The position numbers were made by a program, and so were the translations under genes. A stretch of DNA of 64,000 nt from Bacillota bacterium. Its GTDB lineage: Bacteria > Bacillota > DTU030 > DUMP01. The number at the start of each line of letters is the position of its first letter. Position 1 is the first letter of the stretch. The notes beneath the pieces were generated by a model. That model worked only from the letters and a program-made list of their open reading frames with translations, was not told the origin of the DNA and did no database searches. The stretch spans positions 62,001 to 126,000 of the forward strand of contig JASKKP010000003.1 of the NCBI GenBank assembly GCA_030154105.1. Reading direction: 5' to 3'. Positions 10,345 through 18,745 of the stretch are shown here, piece by piece.

Positions 10345-11355
10345 ATGCTTAGGTCTAGGCTTTTTCTGGCGGTTCTAGTCGGCATGCTCATTATTGCCGT
10401 GGTGGCGGGATGCGGCAGTCAACCGGCGGCCAAAGAGCCGGCGGGACAGGAGAAGAAGGGCCAAACGACGGCCGAGGAGTATCCGAATAGACCTATTCAG
10501 TTAATCGTTTCTTATGCTGCCGGCGGCGGTACAGACGTCGGGGCAAGACTCCTGACGCCATACTTGGAGAAAAAACTGGGACAGCCGGTTACAGTGGTTA
10601 ACATTACCGGAGGCGGCGGCTGGGTGGGCTGGACCCAGTTGGCTCATGCCAAACCCGACGGCTATACCATTGGTTATATAAATATACCGAATATGATTAT
10701 CGGTTATCTCGACCCGGCGATGAAAAGGAAGGAAAACCTAGAGAGCTTTGCCCCGATTGCCAATCACGTGCTCGACTATACCGTTTTTGCCGTGCGCAAA
10801 GACAGCAGGTTTAAGAACATCGATGAGCTGATCGACTACGCAAAAGAACACCCCGGCGAATTAAGCGCTACCTCAACCGGAGTGGGCAGTGACGAACACA
10901 TCTCATTGCTGGAGATCGAGAGAAAGACCGGAGCTAAGTTCCAAATGGTCCAGACGAAAGGATTCGCCGAGTGTCTGACCCAGGTACTCGGTGGTCACGT
11001 AGACGTCCTACTGGGCAATGTCGGCGAAGTTGTGGGGCCGGCAAGGAATGGAGACATCCGCGTTCTGGCAGTAATGAGCGAAGAACGGTCCGAGTATTTG
11101 CCCGATGTCCCTACACTTAAAGAAAAAGGGATCGACGTGATTAGTTTCGCCGCCAGGGGTATTGCCGCTCCAGCTGGTGTACCGCAAGAGATAATCGACA
11201 AGCTGGCTGAAGCTATTCAGGAAGCGATAGAGAATCCCGAACACAAGAAGAAAATGGAAGAACTTGGCCTGGCGCTCAAGTACATGCACGGTGAGGAGTA
11301 CCAGAACTTCCTGAAAGCCCAGGAACAGCGGATTAGAGACCTGATGGGCTGGTAG
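10345..11355 (+). CDS. tctC: Tripartite tricarboxylate transporter substrate-binding lipoprotein (TctC family), copy 2
   Basis: Product of 336 residues with a lipoprotein signal ending VVAGC (Cys23). The mature part starts with a charged linker and the typical YPNRPIQLIVSYAAGGGTD segment; VPTLKEKGIDVI matches the family's C-terminal lobe. ATG at 10345 follows AGGAGGGGGCATGG; a nearby ATG at 10341 is out of frame and stops at once. The 118-nt gap from the LarA-family gene contains a run of nine Gs near 10264 and no clear promoter, so it may be co-transcribed with that gene. Probably specific for a different carboxylate from copy 1. Confidence 0.93.
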   Translation: MLRSRLFLAVLVGMLIIAVVAGCGSQPAAKEPAGQEKKGQTTAEEYPNRPIQLIVSYAAGGGTDVGARLLTPYLEKKLGQPVTVVNITGGGGWVGWTQLAHAKPDGYTIGYINIPNMIIGYLDPAMKRKENLESFAPIANHVLDYTVFAVRKDSRFKNIDELIDYAKEHPGELSATSTGVGSDEHISLLEIERKTGAKFQMVQTKGFAECLTQVLGGHVDVLLGNVGEVVGPARNGDIRVLAVMSEERSEYLPDVPTLKEKGIDVISFAARGIAAPAGVPQEIIDKLAEAIQEAIENPEHKKKMEELGLALKYMHGEEYQNFLKAQEQRIRDLMGW

Positions 11356-11365
11356 ATAAAGTGGC

Positions 11366-11392
11366 CGGGGTGGGGTGCTAGGCCCTGCCCCG
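11366..11392 (+). other. Intercistronic GC hairpin between tctC and tctB (copy 2)
   Basis: CGGGGTGGGG pairs with CCCTGCCCCG (10 bp with two G-U pairs) around a 7-nt loop; no U-tract follows. It occupies the same position as the hairpin in the first transporter operon at 5165-5193, although the sequences differ. Confidence 0.65.
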
Positions 11393-11418
11393 TTCTTCCA
11401 GGAGGTGAACTCCTGAAA

Positions 11419-11862
11419 ATGCAAAGCGACCGGATAATCGCCGTCATTATTGTAGCCTTTAGTTTGTGGTTATACGGCGTTGCCGACGAATTCCCGAAAG
11501 GAACAGATACCTTTCCGAAGCTACTTTTGGTCACATTAATATTTCTGGCAACGCTTTTGTTCGCCCAAAGTCTTAGGCGGCAGCGGGAAAGTGTACATGC
11601 CGGTGAAAAATCGGAAAAGGTGTCGGCTCGTAACTTCGTACCTCCAGCAATAACCTTCTTGGGCTGTGTGGCTTTCGTTGCTTTGGTACCTGTGTTAGGG
11701 TACTTTACTTCCGGAGTATTGTTTAGCGCGGCCATGATGTTTTACCTAGGGGCCAGGCGAATGCGTACCTTCCTTATCTCCATTGCGGGCGTAATGCTCT
11801 TTATCTACATCTTGTTTATCATGCAACTGCGCGTACCTGTGCCGCACGGGCTGCTATTCTAA
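11419..11862 (+). CDS. tctB: Tripartite tricarboxylate transporter small membrane subunit (TctB family), copy 2
   Basis: Product of 147 residues with four hydrophobic segments: a first segment at the N-terminus (IIAVIIVAFSLWLYGVA), a second after residue 30, and two in the C-terminal half. ATG at 11419 with AGGAGGTGAACTCC upstream. It lies between tctC and tctA in the standard order. Low sequence conservation in TctB means the call rests mainly on topology and context. Confidence 0.87.
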   Translation: MQSDRIIAVIIVAFSLWLYGVADEFPKGTDTFPKLLLVTLIFLATLLFAQSLRRQRESVHAGEKSEKVSARNFVPPAITFLGCVAFVALVPVLGYFTSGVLFSAAMMFYLGARRMRTFLISIAGVMLFIYILFIMQLRVPVPHGLLF

Positions 11863-11877
11863 GGCGGGTGGATAACT

Positions 11878-13377
11878 ATGGAACTGACATTGCTACAGGT
11901 TATAAAACATGTCTTTTCTTTCCAATGCCTCATAGCAATGGCCATTGGTGTTGTGGGCGGGATAGTTGTGGGAGCCCTGCCCGGTTTGACTGCAACTATG
12001 GGTGTAGCGCTCCTGGTTCCGGTAACCTTCGGGATGGATCCGGCCGCGGGAATTTTGATGCTGATGGCTATCTACACTTCGGCTATTTACGGCGGATCTA
12101 TGTCGGCGATCTTGCTTCACACTCCTGGAACCCCGGCCTCGGCGGCGACGGCCATCGACGGCTATGCCCTCACCCAGCAGGGACAAGCAGGTACCGCCAT
12201 TAGGGTCTCGACTTACTCTTCTATGGTGGGCGGGCTTATCAGCTCTTTCTTCCTTCTGCTTTTGGCGCCACCGCTGTCTATGATATCTCTGAAGTTTGGT
12301 CCCCCAGAGTATTTCCTGTTGGCGCTGTTCGGCCTCTCCGTAATCAGCAGCTTGACATCGGGGTCACTGGTCAAGGGTTTGATCTCCGCGGTTTTCGGCC
12401 TACTACTGGGGACCATCGGGGTGGACGTTAATACAGGGTTTCCTCGGTTCACCTTCGGGATTACTTCCTTGGAATCAGGAGTTTCCTTGGTGCCGGCTAT
12501 GATCGGCCTGTTTTCCCTAAGCCAGGTCTTTATCATGAGCGAGACGGCCCGCGAAGAGAAGCACCGCGAAGCCAACGCAATTCGGGATTGGCGTTTCTTC
12601 CCGTCGCTGAGTGAAATCAAGGCTCTTAAGAATACCGTTTTACGATCGTCAATAATTGGCGTCATCATTGGTATGCTGCCAGGGGCCGGTGGGGACATAG
12701 CTTCCTGGGTTGGCTACAACGAAGCCAAACGCTTTTCGAAGCACCCGGAGAAATTCGGACACGGAGCCATTGAGGGTGTTGCCGGGCCGGAAGCGGCAAA
12801 CAATGCTGTGACCGGGGGTGCCTTGATCCCCCTGTTTACATTAGGAATTCCCGGCAGTGCCACGGCGGCCGTTTTGCTGGGCGGGCTGATGATTCACGGC
12901 CTTATTCCCGGCCGCGAGCTTTTTACCAAGTACGCAGAAATAACGTATACGGCTATGGTTGGTTTCATTTTTGCCAACATCTTCATAGGTATTGCCGGTA
13001 TGCTCCTCGCTCGTTATGTTACCTATGTCACACGGGTCCCGGCACGAGTCCTCGCTCCGAGCATCGTCGCGCTGTGCGTAATAGGTTCCTTCGCAATCGG
13101 TAACAACATGTTCGACGTTTGGACAATGGTTTTCTTTGGCGGTGTGGGTTACCTCATGCGCAAGTACGGATTCCATCCGGCTCCGGTTGTCCTAGGGCTT
13201 ATCCTCGGGCCCATGGCGGAACTTGGATTTCGCCAGTCGCTGCTCCTGGCTAAGGGTTCCATAGTCAGCTACTACTTATCCCGGCCGATCAGTGTGGTTC
13301 TCCTAGTGCTCATTGTGGCGTCTTTGATATCGCCGGTTATTCTGGAACGGCGGATGCAGGCGAAAGCAAACGCATGA
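11878..13377 (+). CDS. tctA: Tripartite tricarboxylate transporter large permease (TctA family), copy 2
   Basis: Product of 499 residues with about 12 membrane segments. [13 protein letters not shown] (near residue 35) and [13 protein letters not shown] (near residue 265) are the paired TctA signatures, and [13 protein letters not shown] is the conserved helix after the second. ATG at 11878, 15 nt after tctB. It is the channel subunit of the second TctCBA system. It is homologous to copy 1 but clearly diverged, arguing for different substrates rather than a recent duplication. Confidence 0.95.
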   Translation: MELTLLQVIKHVFSFQCLIAMAIGVVGGIVVGALPGLTATMGVALLVPVTFGMDPAAGILMLMAIYTSAIYGGSMSAILLHTPGTPASAATAIDGYALTQQGQAGTAIRVSTYSSMVGGLISSFFLLLLAPPLSMISLKFGPPEYFLLALFGLSVISSLTSGSLVKGLISAVFGLLLGTIGVDVNTGFPRFTFGITSLESGVSLVPAMIGLFSLSQVFIMSETAREEKHREANAIRDWRFFPSLSEIKALKNTVLRSSIIGVIIGMLPGAGGDIASWVGYNEAKRFSKHPEKFGHGAIEGVAGPEAANNAVTGGALIPLFTLGIPGSATAAVLLGGLMIHGLIPGRELFTKYAEITYTAMVGFIFANIFIGIAGMLLARYVTYVTRVPARVLAPSIVALCVIGSFAIGNNMFDVWTMVFFGGVGYLMRKYGFHPAPVVLGLILGPMAELGFRQSLLLAKGSIVSYYLSRPISVVLLVLIVASLISPVILERRMQAKANA

Positions 13378-13647
13378 GGGACGGCTGCTAAAAAAGGTTT
13401 TACCTGGAACGGGCAGGCCCCGGCGTTATGCTTCGCTTCCTGTTGGGTCAAAGCGTATTCCAGGTAGCAACCGGAATCGTTTTTTCGATAGATTGGAATC
13501 AAAGAAAACCTATGGCTAGGAGGATTTTCCTCATAAGCCCAGAATAAACATCTAAACGGCCTGTTCTAACTTGCTTTCTGAAAGGGAGGGGTGCTCAGAG
13601 ATATTTGACAGTAAGCGGCGAGCGCCGTTTTTCGCTCGACTCCCTAA
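13378..13647 (+). other. Intergenic region with a long-range inverted repeat
   Basis: TACCTGGAA (13401-13409) and TTCCAGGTA (13458-13466) are perfect 9-bp arms about 48 nt apart. The intervening bases can form shorter internal pairs. CGGCGAGCGCCG followed by TTTTTCGC (about 13617-13636) is a small hairpin with a T-run that could act as a terminator. No protein-coding gene is seen; the region leads into the decayed TRAP locus. Confidence 0.45.
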
Positions 13648-13950
13648 AACAAGAAATACGCAGGAGAACAGAAAAGAAAAAAGGTACTGCCTTATGGAAG
13701 TCTTTTCTTAACGCTGCTGTTGGTGCTCGGCGGCTGTAGCAGCCAGCAGCCTGCTCAGCAGCAACAAAACCAGCAGCAGGGGCAGGCCCCGGCTCCGGCT
13801 GCCCAGGGCCAACAAATGGTACTGGCTACCGGCGGTACCGCGGGTACCTACTATCCGCTGGGCGGGGCTATGGCTCAGATTTGGAACTCCAAACTAGGCT
13901 ATAATGTTACCGCTCAGGCTACAGGTGCTTCGGTAGAAAACCTCATGTGA
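13648..13950 (+). pseudogene. TAXI-type TRAP solute-binding lipoprotein, N-terminal remnant
   Basis: An open frame encodes KRKKVLPYGSLFL, a hydrophobic signal and the lipobox LGGC, then a Gln/Ala-rich linker and MVLATGGTAGTYYPLGG, the standard N-terminus of TAXI-family TRAP binding proteins, up to TGASVENL. It then stops at 13948; about 250 residues are missing. The start codon is also gone: after the ribosome site AGGAG (13662-13666) the sequence reads ACAGAAAAG where one inserted T would restore ATG AAA AGA in the correct frame. Start loss and truncation make this a pseudogene. Confidence 0.8.
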
Positions 13951-14215
13951 CTCTGAATAACGAGATCCTGCTGGATAAGGCCGTATGGGATATGAATGGA
14001 GCAGGCCTTCCGGTAGGCCAGGAGGCGGGAATGGAGTTCGAACTCAAGGACGGAAAGTACATCCTCTCACATATGGGACGGCGGTACAAGGAAGTTGCCT
14101 TGGCCGTGGGCTGGGTGGCTCAGCACAAGTTGGTTTCCGCGGTCGTATTCTCCCATTATCACGGCTTACGCCTCCCGGTCGGGCCTGCACCTTTTGGCCG
14201 GGGAACAGCCCCGCT
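13951..14215 (+). pseudogene. DUF1850-like protein, C-terminal remnant
   Basis: Directly after the truncated binding protein the reading frame encodes DMNGAGLPVGQEAG and RRYKEVALAVGWVAQHKLV, which I read as the C-terminal half of a DUF1850 protein, a small gene often found between TAXI binding protein and permease genes. Near 14130 the frame shifts and continues as FRGRILPLSRLTPPGR, the expected ending. The N-terminal half is absent, consistent with a deletion fusing it to the binding-protein remnant. The family assignment is from memory of the motif pattern and is moderately sure. Confidence 0.6.
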
Positions 14216-15497
14216 GGCTCGTTGCGTACGAAGAATTCAGGTGGCTCAGGCTTTATCAAAAAATACCGGCGTCTGACAGGGGTTTGGGCCAGCATCATCC
14301 GCTGGCTGGCCATTGGTATGTCTTTATACCAGTTATATACGGCTATCTTCGGCGTGCTTCCGGCTCAGCTACAGCGGACCTGGCATCTTGGCTTTGCCCT
14401 TTCATTGATCTTCCTTTTATCCTAGCCGCAAGCGGCGCCCGGGGGCTGCCGCTTTCTTGATGGCGGAGTTCATTGGTATACCCTACGCTAGGATAACCCT
14501 GGCGGCAGCTATCCCGGCCGTTCTCTACTTTACCGGGGTAGGCATTGGTGTGCACTTGGAAGCGAGACGGACGGGCCTTAAGGGGTTACCGCCGGATCGA
14601 GTGCCCCAGCTGGGAAGAATTCTGCGCGAACGAGGCCAGCTGCTTATTCCCGTCCTCGGCTTGATTGTAGTTATGGCTACCGGAGCTACCCCGGTCAAAG
14701 CGGCCTTGTACGCTATTGCCTTGGCCCTGGTGGTAAGTGCTTTTTCCCCTAAAACTCGCCTTAAACCGGGCGATATCCTTGACGCCCTGGAACAGGGAGC
14801 GCGGGGAGCTCTGGGGGTGGCAGCAGCTACTGCCGCAGCCGGAATGATCGTCGGGTCGGTTACGCTTACCGGCCTGGGGCTGAAGCTGGCCAATGGGCTG
14901 GTAACGCTGGCAAAAGGCAATCTTCTCCTTACCATGTTCTACACCATGATCACGTCGCTCATTCTCGGCATGGGTTCTCCGACTACGGCCAACTACGTAA
15001 TCACTTCTACCATTGCTGCACCGGCGCTCGTTCACTTAGGTGTCCCCCTCTTGGCTGCCCACCTGTTCGTGTTCTATTTTGGCATTGTAGCCGACCTGAC
15101 GCCGCCGGTGGCACTGGCAGCTTATGCGGGGGCCGGTGTTGCCAAGGGTGAACCAATGCGTACGGGCATAAACGCTACCAAGCTGGCTGTAGGCGCTTTC
15201 TTAATTCCCTACATCTTTGTCATGTCGCCCCAGCTCCTCCTAGTGAATACCACCTTCCTGGGTGCTGTTCGCGTGGCCCTAGGGGCCATCGTAGGTATGG
15301 TTTCCATAGAATCGGGTGTACAGGGATGGCTACTCGTCGAGGCAAACGTTTTGGAAAGAATCCTCCTTGCAACCGCCGGCCTTATGCTCATCCACCCGGG
15401 CCTTGTGACAGACATGATCGGTCTTAGCCTGTTCCTAGCTCTCTACCTGGGTCAAAGGCGGCGAGCGAGGAAGCAGGGAATTAGCTATTTACTGTAA
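14216..15497 (+). pseudogene. TAXI-type TRAP transporter fused permease, internally deleted and frameshifted
   Basis: The N-terminal part (KKYRRLTGVWASIIRWLAIG and LYQLYTAIFGVLPAQLQRT) is typical of fused TRAP permeases. At about 14415 the frame shifts, continuing as YPSRKRRPG in the frame used to the end. That runs straight into AAAFLMAEFIGIPYARITL, which normally lies hundreds of residues further on, so an in-frame deletion of roughly 200-300 residues is inferred near 14436-14446. The rest (to 15497) is a good C-terminal half including GMGSPTTANYVI and the usual terminal helices. A frame from 14457 could give a 346-residue protein, but it lacks half the permease. Confidence 0.8.
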
Positions 15498-15583
15498 ATG
15501 CCTGGAAGGTACTGTAGCGTCTCGCTCCACTGCGGTGAATGCAGATGCTTTGCAGCTACCCTCTTTGAAGGAGGAGTGATACA

Positions 15584-16546
15584 ATGCCCAAAATCATCCA
15601 CGTAGACCTTATAAGCGCCGACCTTAAGCGGCTTTTTCTTGAGTTTCTTCCCGAAGGTTATGAGCTGGTCACGCGGGATGACGAGCGCTGGGAGGAGGTT
15701 CTGCCCACGGCCGATTACCTAATTGTCAACACGGCTCCCGTGGACGAAAAGCTCATCGACCGGGCGAAGTCGCTTAAACTGATTCATAAACTGGGAGCCG
15801 GCTATGACAACATCGACGTGGCGGCTGCTACAAGGCGCGGCATACCTGTGGCCCGCACCCCTGGTGCCAACATGGCCTCGGTGGCGGAGCTGGTCTTTGC
15901 CCTGGCCCTTACCCTCTATCGCAAACTGCACATTATTCTGGCGGAAACGAGGGCCGGTAAGTGGAACATGTGGCAGCACCGCCCCTTCTGCTATGAACTG
16001 GCCGGCAAACGCCTGGGCCTGGTGGGGTTTGGGAGTATCGGCCAAGCGGTGGCGAAACGGGCTTTAGCCTTCGATATGGAGGTGGTCTATTATAAGCGGC
16101 ACCCGCTTCCCGCCGATGCGACGCCGGGCGTCCGAGCCGTAAGCTTCGCTGAGCTCCTCCGGACGAGTGACATCGTAAGCCTACACGTTCCGCTTACGGA
16201 CGAGACGCGCGGCCTCATCGGGGAAGCGGAACTTAAAAGTATGAAACGAAATGCCATCCTTATCAACACGGCCCGCGGTTCGATTGTGGACGAACGCGCC
16301 CTTCTCACCGCCTTGGAGGAAGGGTGGATTGCGGGGGCCGCCCTTGATGTCGTGGCGGACCCGCCCCTGGCCGCAGATAGCCCGCTTTTCAAGCTCCCCA
16401 ACTTCCTCTGCACACCCCATATTGGAGCGGCCACGCGCGACGCCGACGCCCGGGTTCTTAAAATGGCCTACGCCAACATTGAGCGTGTGGAACGCGGCGA
16501 GGAACCGCTCCACGTGGTAAACCGTACTCGCCCGAACCAGGCCTAG
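15584..16546 (+). CDS. D-2-hydroxyacid dehydrogenase (phosphoglycerate dehydrogenase-like)
   Basis: Product of 320 residues, the size of catalytic D-isomer 2-hydroxyacid dehydrogenases without an ACT domain. The Rossmann motif LVGFGSIG lies near residue 145; NTARGSIVDE carries the substrate-binding Arg and CTPHIGAAT the catalytic His. ATG at 15584 with AAGGAGG upstream. It would oxidise a D-2-hydroxyacid with NAD(P). It is placed between the broken TRAP transporter and the second FadR-type regulator, consistent with oxidation of the hydroxyacid made by the LarA-family enzyme. Exact substrate unknown. Confidence 0.9.
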   Translation: MPKIIHVDLISADLKRLFLEFLPEGYELVTRDDERWEEVLPTADYLIVNTAPVDEKLIDRAKSLKLIHKLGAGYDNIDVAAATRRGIPVARTPGANMASVAELVFALALTLYRKLHIILAETRAGKWNMWQHRPFCYELAGKRLGLVGFGSIGQAVAKRALAFDMEVVYYKRHPLPADATPGVRAVSFAELLRTSDIVSLHVPLTDETRGLIGEAELKSMKRNAILINTARGSIVDERALLTALEEGWIAGAALDVVADPPLAADSPLFKLPNFLCTPHIGAATRDADARVLKMAYANIERVERGEEPLHVVNRTRPNQA

Positions 16547-16589
16547 CCTCGCCTGCAGGGAGAGGCCATCCTTACGAATCGATCATATA

Positions 16590-16618
16590 TTGACGGATAA
16601 GAAGAACAACTGTAAAAT
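16590..16618 (+). promoter_or_regulatory. Sigma-A promoter for the second FadR-type regulator and kor operon
   Basis: TTGACG (16590-16595) and TAAAAT (16613-16618) with a 17-nt spacer. It precedes the regulator gene and, with no terminator following, probably drives korDABC, sucCD and the second dehydrogenase as well. Confidence 0.75.
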
Positions 16619-16632
16619 GTATCCGAGATACA
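16618..16632 (+). promoter_or_regulatory. Candidate operator palindrome at the transcription start
   Basis: TGTATC-CGA-GATACA has perfect 6-bp arms and begins at the last base of the -10 element, covering the expected +1. This is a natural place for autorepression by the GntR/FadR-type product of the next gene. The same sequence is not seen upstream of the paralogue at 3322. Confidence 0.6.
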
Positions 16633-16650
16633 ATTTAGGAGGATGAGTCT

Positions 16651-17346
16651 TTGCAGAGCAGGGTGTTCTTTCACTCCTTGCGTGAGCAGCTCTTCCAGGC
16701 CATCAAGGAAGCGATTTTAACCAACAAGTACCGGCCGGGCGAAGAGCTTCAGATCGACAAGCTGGCAACCGAATACGGTGTGAGCACAACGCCGGTACGC
16801 GAGGCCCTGGTTCGTTTGGAAGGAATAGGGCTGGTCCGCCTTATTCCCAACCGTGGGGCCCAGGTAACCCTTATCACACCGGCCGATGTGCACCACATCT
16901 GGGAGGTCAGGCGGCTCCTTGAGCCATATGCGGCGCGGACGGCTGCTGAGCGCTGCTCAGCAGAGGAGTTAGACGCCCTGGAGGAAAAGTTGCAGCGCGT
17001 CCTGGCACGGCCGGAAGAGTTTTCCCTTTACACGGAATCCGACTTGGAGCTGCACGGACTATTGGTGAAGCATCTGACGAATAACGTGCTCAAGGACATC
17101 CTCGACCGCGTCAAGATGAGCTCGCTTAGAATGCGCTACTTTGCCGAAGAAAACATCCCTACTCTGAGGCAGGAGGTGATCCAGGAGGCGACCCGCGAGC
17201 ACTTGAGCATTGTTGCCGCGCTTCGGGCACGCAATGCAGACCAGGCGGAGAAAGAGGTCTACCGACACCTCTTAGGCGGCGAGCGGCGCACGCTCCTAGG
17301 CCTAAGAGCAAAGCATCTAGAACCAGATGACGGCCAGAAGCGGTAA
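16651..17346 (+). CDS. GntR/FadR-family (FCD) transcriptional regulator, second copy
   Basis: Product of 231 residues: winged helix-turn-helix (DKLATEYGVSTTPVREALVR) followed by an FCD domain with His residues in ELHGLLVKHL and REHLSIVAAL. TTG start at 16651 after AGGAGGATGAGTCT; there is no ATG or GTG as well placed. It is clearly paralogous to the regulator at 3322 along its whole length, so both may sense related carboxylic acids. It heads the kor/suc operon, and a palindrome at 16618-16632 is its likely binding site. Confidence 0.9.
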   Translation: MQSRVFFHSLREQLFQAIKEAILTNKYRPGEELQIDKLATEYGVSTTPVREALVRLEGIGLVRLIPNRGAQVTLITPADVHHIWEVRRLLEPYAARTAAERCSAEELDALEEKLQRVLARPEEFSLYTESDLELHGLLVKHLTNNVLKDILDRVKMSSLRMRYFAEENIPTLRQEVIQEATREHLSIVAALRARNADQAEKEVYRHLLGGERRTLLGLRAKHLEPDDGQKR

Positions 17347-17403
17347 AGCCCGGGCGGCAACAACACCTGTGGCCGAGCGAGGAACGAAACGGAGGGAGAA
17401 GTC

Positions 17404-17622
17404 GTGGGAAGGTCCTTTCATATCGAAATCAATACCAAGTGGTGCAAGAACTGCGGCATTTGTCTGGCTTTCTGCCCGCAAAAAGTTTTTACCTGGGATG
17501 AAAAGCAACGAATCGTAATCAGTTACCCGGAAAAATGCACGGGCTGCCTTCTTTGTGAGTACCGCTGCCCCGACTTGGCCATCGAAGTGCGTAAGGTAGA
17601 AGAGGAGGAGTCCCATGAGTAG
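17404..17622 (+). CDS. korD: 2-oxoacid:ferredoxin oxidoreductase, delta (ferredoxin) subunit
   Basis: Product of 72 residues with two [4Fe-4S] motifs: Cys14, 17, 20, 24 and Cys45, 48, 51, 55, each CX2CX2CX3CP. GTG start at 17404 after GGAGGGAGAAGTC. It overlaps the next gene by 8 nt. This is the electron-relay subunit of four-subunit KOR/VOR enzymes and receives electrons from the thiamine centre on the beta subunit. Gene order delta-alpha-beta-gamma is typical of 2-oxoglutarate oxidoreductases. Confidence 0.92.
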   Translation: MGRSFHIEINTKWCKNCGICLAFCPQKVFTWDEKQRIVISYPEKCTGCLLCEYRCPDLAIEVRKVEEEESHE

Positions 17623-18745
17623 GCGTGAGCTGATTCAAGGGAACGAAGCCTGCGCCCGCGGGGCGCTTAAAGCAGGAGTCCGATTCTGCGCCGGCTACCC
17701 GATCACTCCTTCCACCGACGTTGTCGAATTTCTGGCTCAGGAGCTGCCCAAAGTTGGTGGGCGCTTCATTCAGATGGAAGACGAAATCGCCAGCATGGGT
17801 GCCGTTCTCGGAGCGTCGGTAATGGGCGTTAAGGCGATGACGGTAACCAGCGGTCCGGGCTTCGATCTCATGCAGGAAAACATCGCCTTCGGAGCTATGG
17901 CCCAGCTCCCCTGCGTTGTCGTTAACGTGCAGAGGAGCGGTCCCAGCACAGGCGGTGCTACGCTCCCCGCACAGGGCGACCTCATCCAGGCCAAGTACGG
18001 CACTTCCGGTGACAGCCCGCGCATCGTGCTCTACCCGAACTCAGTGGAGGAAATCTACCGCCTCACCGTCAAAGCCTTCAACTATGCCGAACAGTACATG
18101 ACCCCAGTGATCCTCTTGATGGACGAAATCATCGGGCATATGCGGGAAGACGTGGACCTAGAAGCGATCGATGTGGGCGAAATTGTGGAGAGAAGGCGGA
18201 CTAACATTCCGCCCAGCGAGTATCGTCCCTATGAGGCCGACGAGACCGGCATTCCCATCCTCATGCCCTTCGGCAGTGGCTATCGGTACGTGGTCCAGGG
18301 TATGCACCACGACGTTTACGGTATGCCGAACCTCAGCGCAGCTAATGTTGAGGCTACGATTTACCAGATAAACAGCAAGATCGACCGTCATAAGGAAGAG
18401 ATTTGGCTCTGGGAAGAGAAAGAAACCGAGGATGCCGACATACTCTTGGTGGCGGTGGGTTGCGTGTCCCGTTCGGCGTTGGAGGTAGTAGAGCAGGCCA
18501 GGAAGAGGGGACTCAAGGTCGGGCTGTTCAGGCCGATCACGATCTGGCCGTTCCCGGAAGAGCCGCTGTCCCAGGTGCTGGCCCGGGTTAAAGCGGTTAT
18601 CGTCCCCGAGATGAACTGGGGGCAGCTGATTCACAAAGTAAAAGAGGTTAAGCCCGATAGGGTGGCTGCCGTTCCCATCAACAAATACGACGGCACGCTC
18701 ATCATGCCGGAGGAGATCCTTAAAGTGGTCGAGGAGGTCAAGTGA
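17615..18745 (+). CDS. korA: 2-oxoacid:ferredoxin oxidoreductase, alpha subunit
   Basis: Product of 376 residues, as expected for KorA without a fused gamma domain. The N-terminus GNEACARGALKAGVRFCAGY and the TSGPGFDLMQE segment are characteristic of the pyrimidine-binding half of the thiamine site. ATG at 17615 overlaps korD. With the beta subunit it decarboxylates a 2-oxoacid to the acyl-CoA, reducing ferredoxin. The downstream SucCD-like genes favour 2-oxoglutarate or another 2-oxo-dicarboxylate as substrate, but subunit sequence alone does not settle this. Confidence 0.93.
   Translation: MSRRELIQGNEACARGALKAGVRFCAGYPITPSTDVVEFLAQELPKVGGRFIQMEDEIASMGAVLGASVMGVKAMTVTSGPGFDLMQENIAFGAMAQLPCVVVNVQRSGPSTGGATLPAQGDLIQAKYGTSGDSPRIVLYPNSVEEIYRLTVKAFNYAEQYMTPVILLMDEIIGHMREDVDLEAIDVGEIVERRRTNIPPSEYRPYEADETGIPILMPFGSGYRYVVQGMHHDVYGMPNLSAANVEATIYQINSKIDRHKEEIWLWEEKETEDADILLVAVGCVSRSALEVVEQARKRGLKVGLFRPITIWPFPEEPLSQVLARVKAVIVPEMNWGQLIHKVKEVKPDRVAAVPINKYDGTLIMPEEILKVVEEVK

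Noticed and set aside
14457-15497. 346-residue permease as an intact gene
   Set aside because: The frame continues upstream through a deletion junction and frameshift into TRAP permease N-terminal sequence, so it is the 3' part of a pseudogene.
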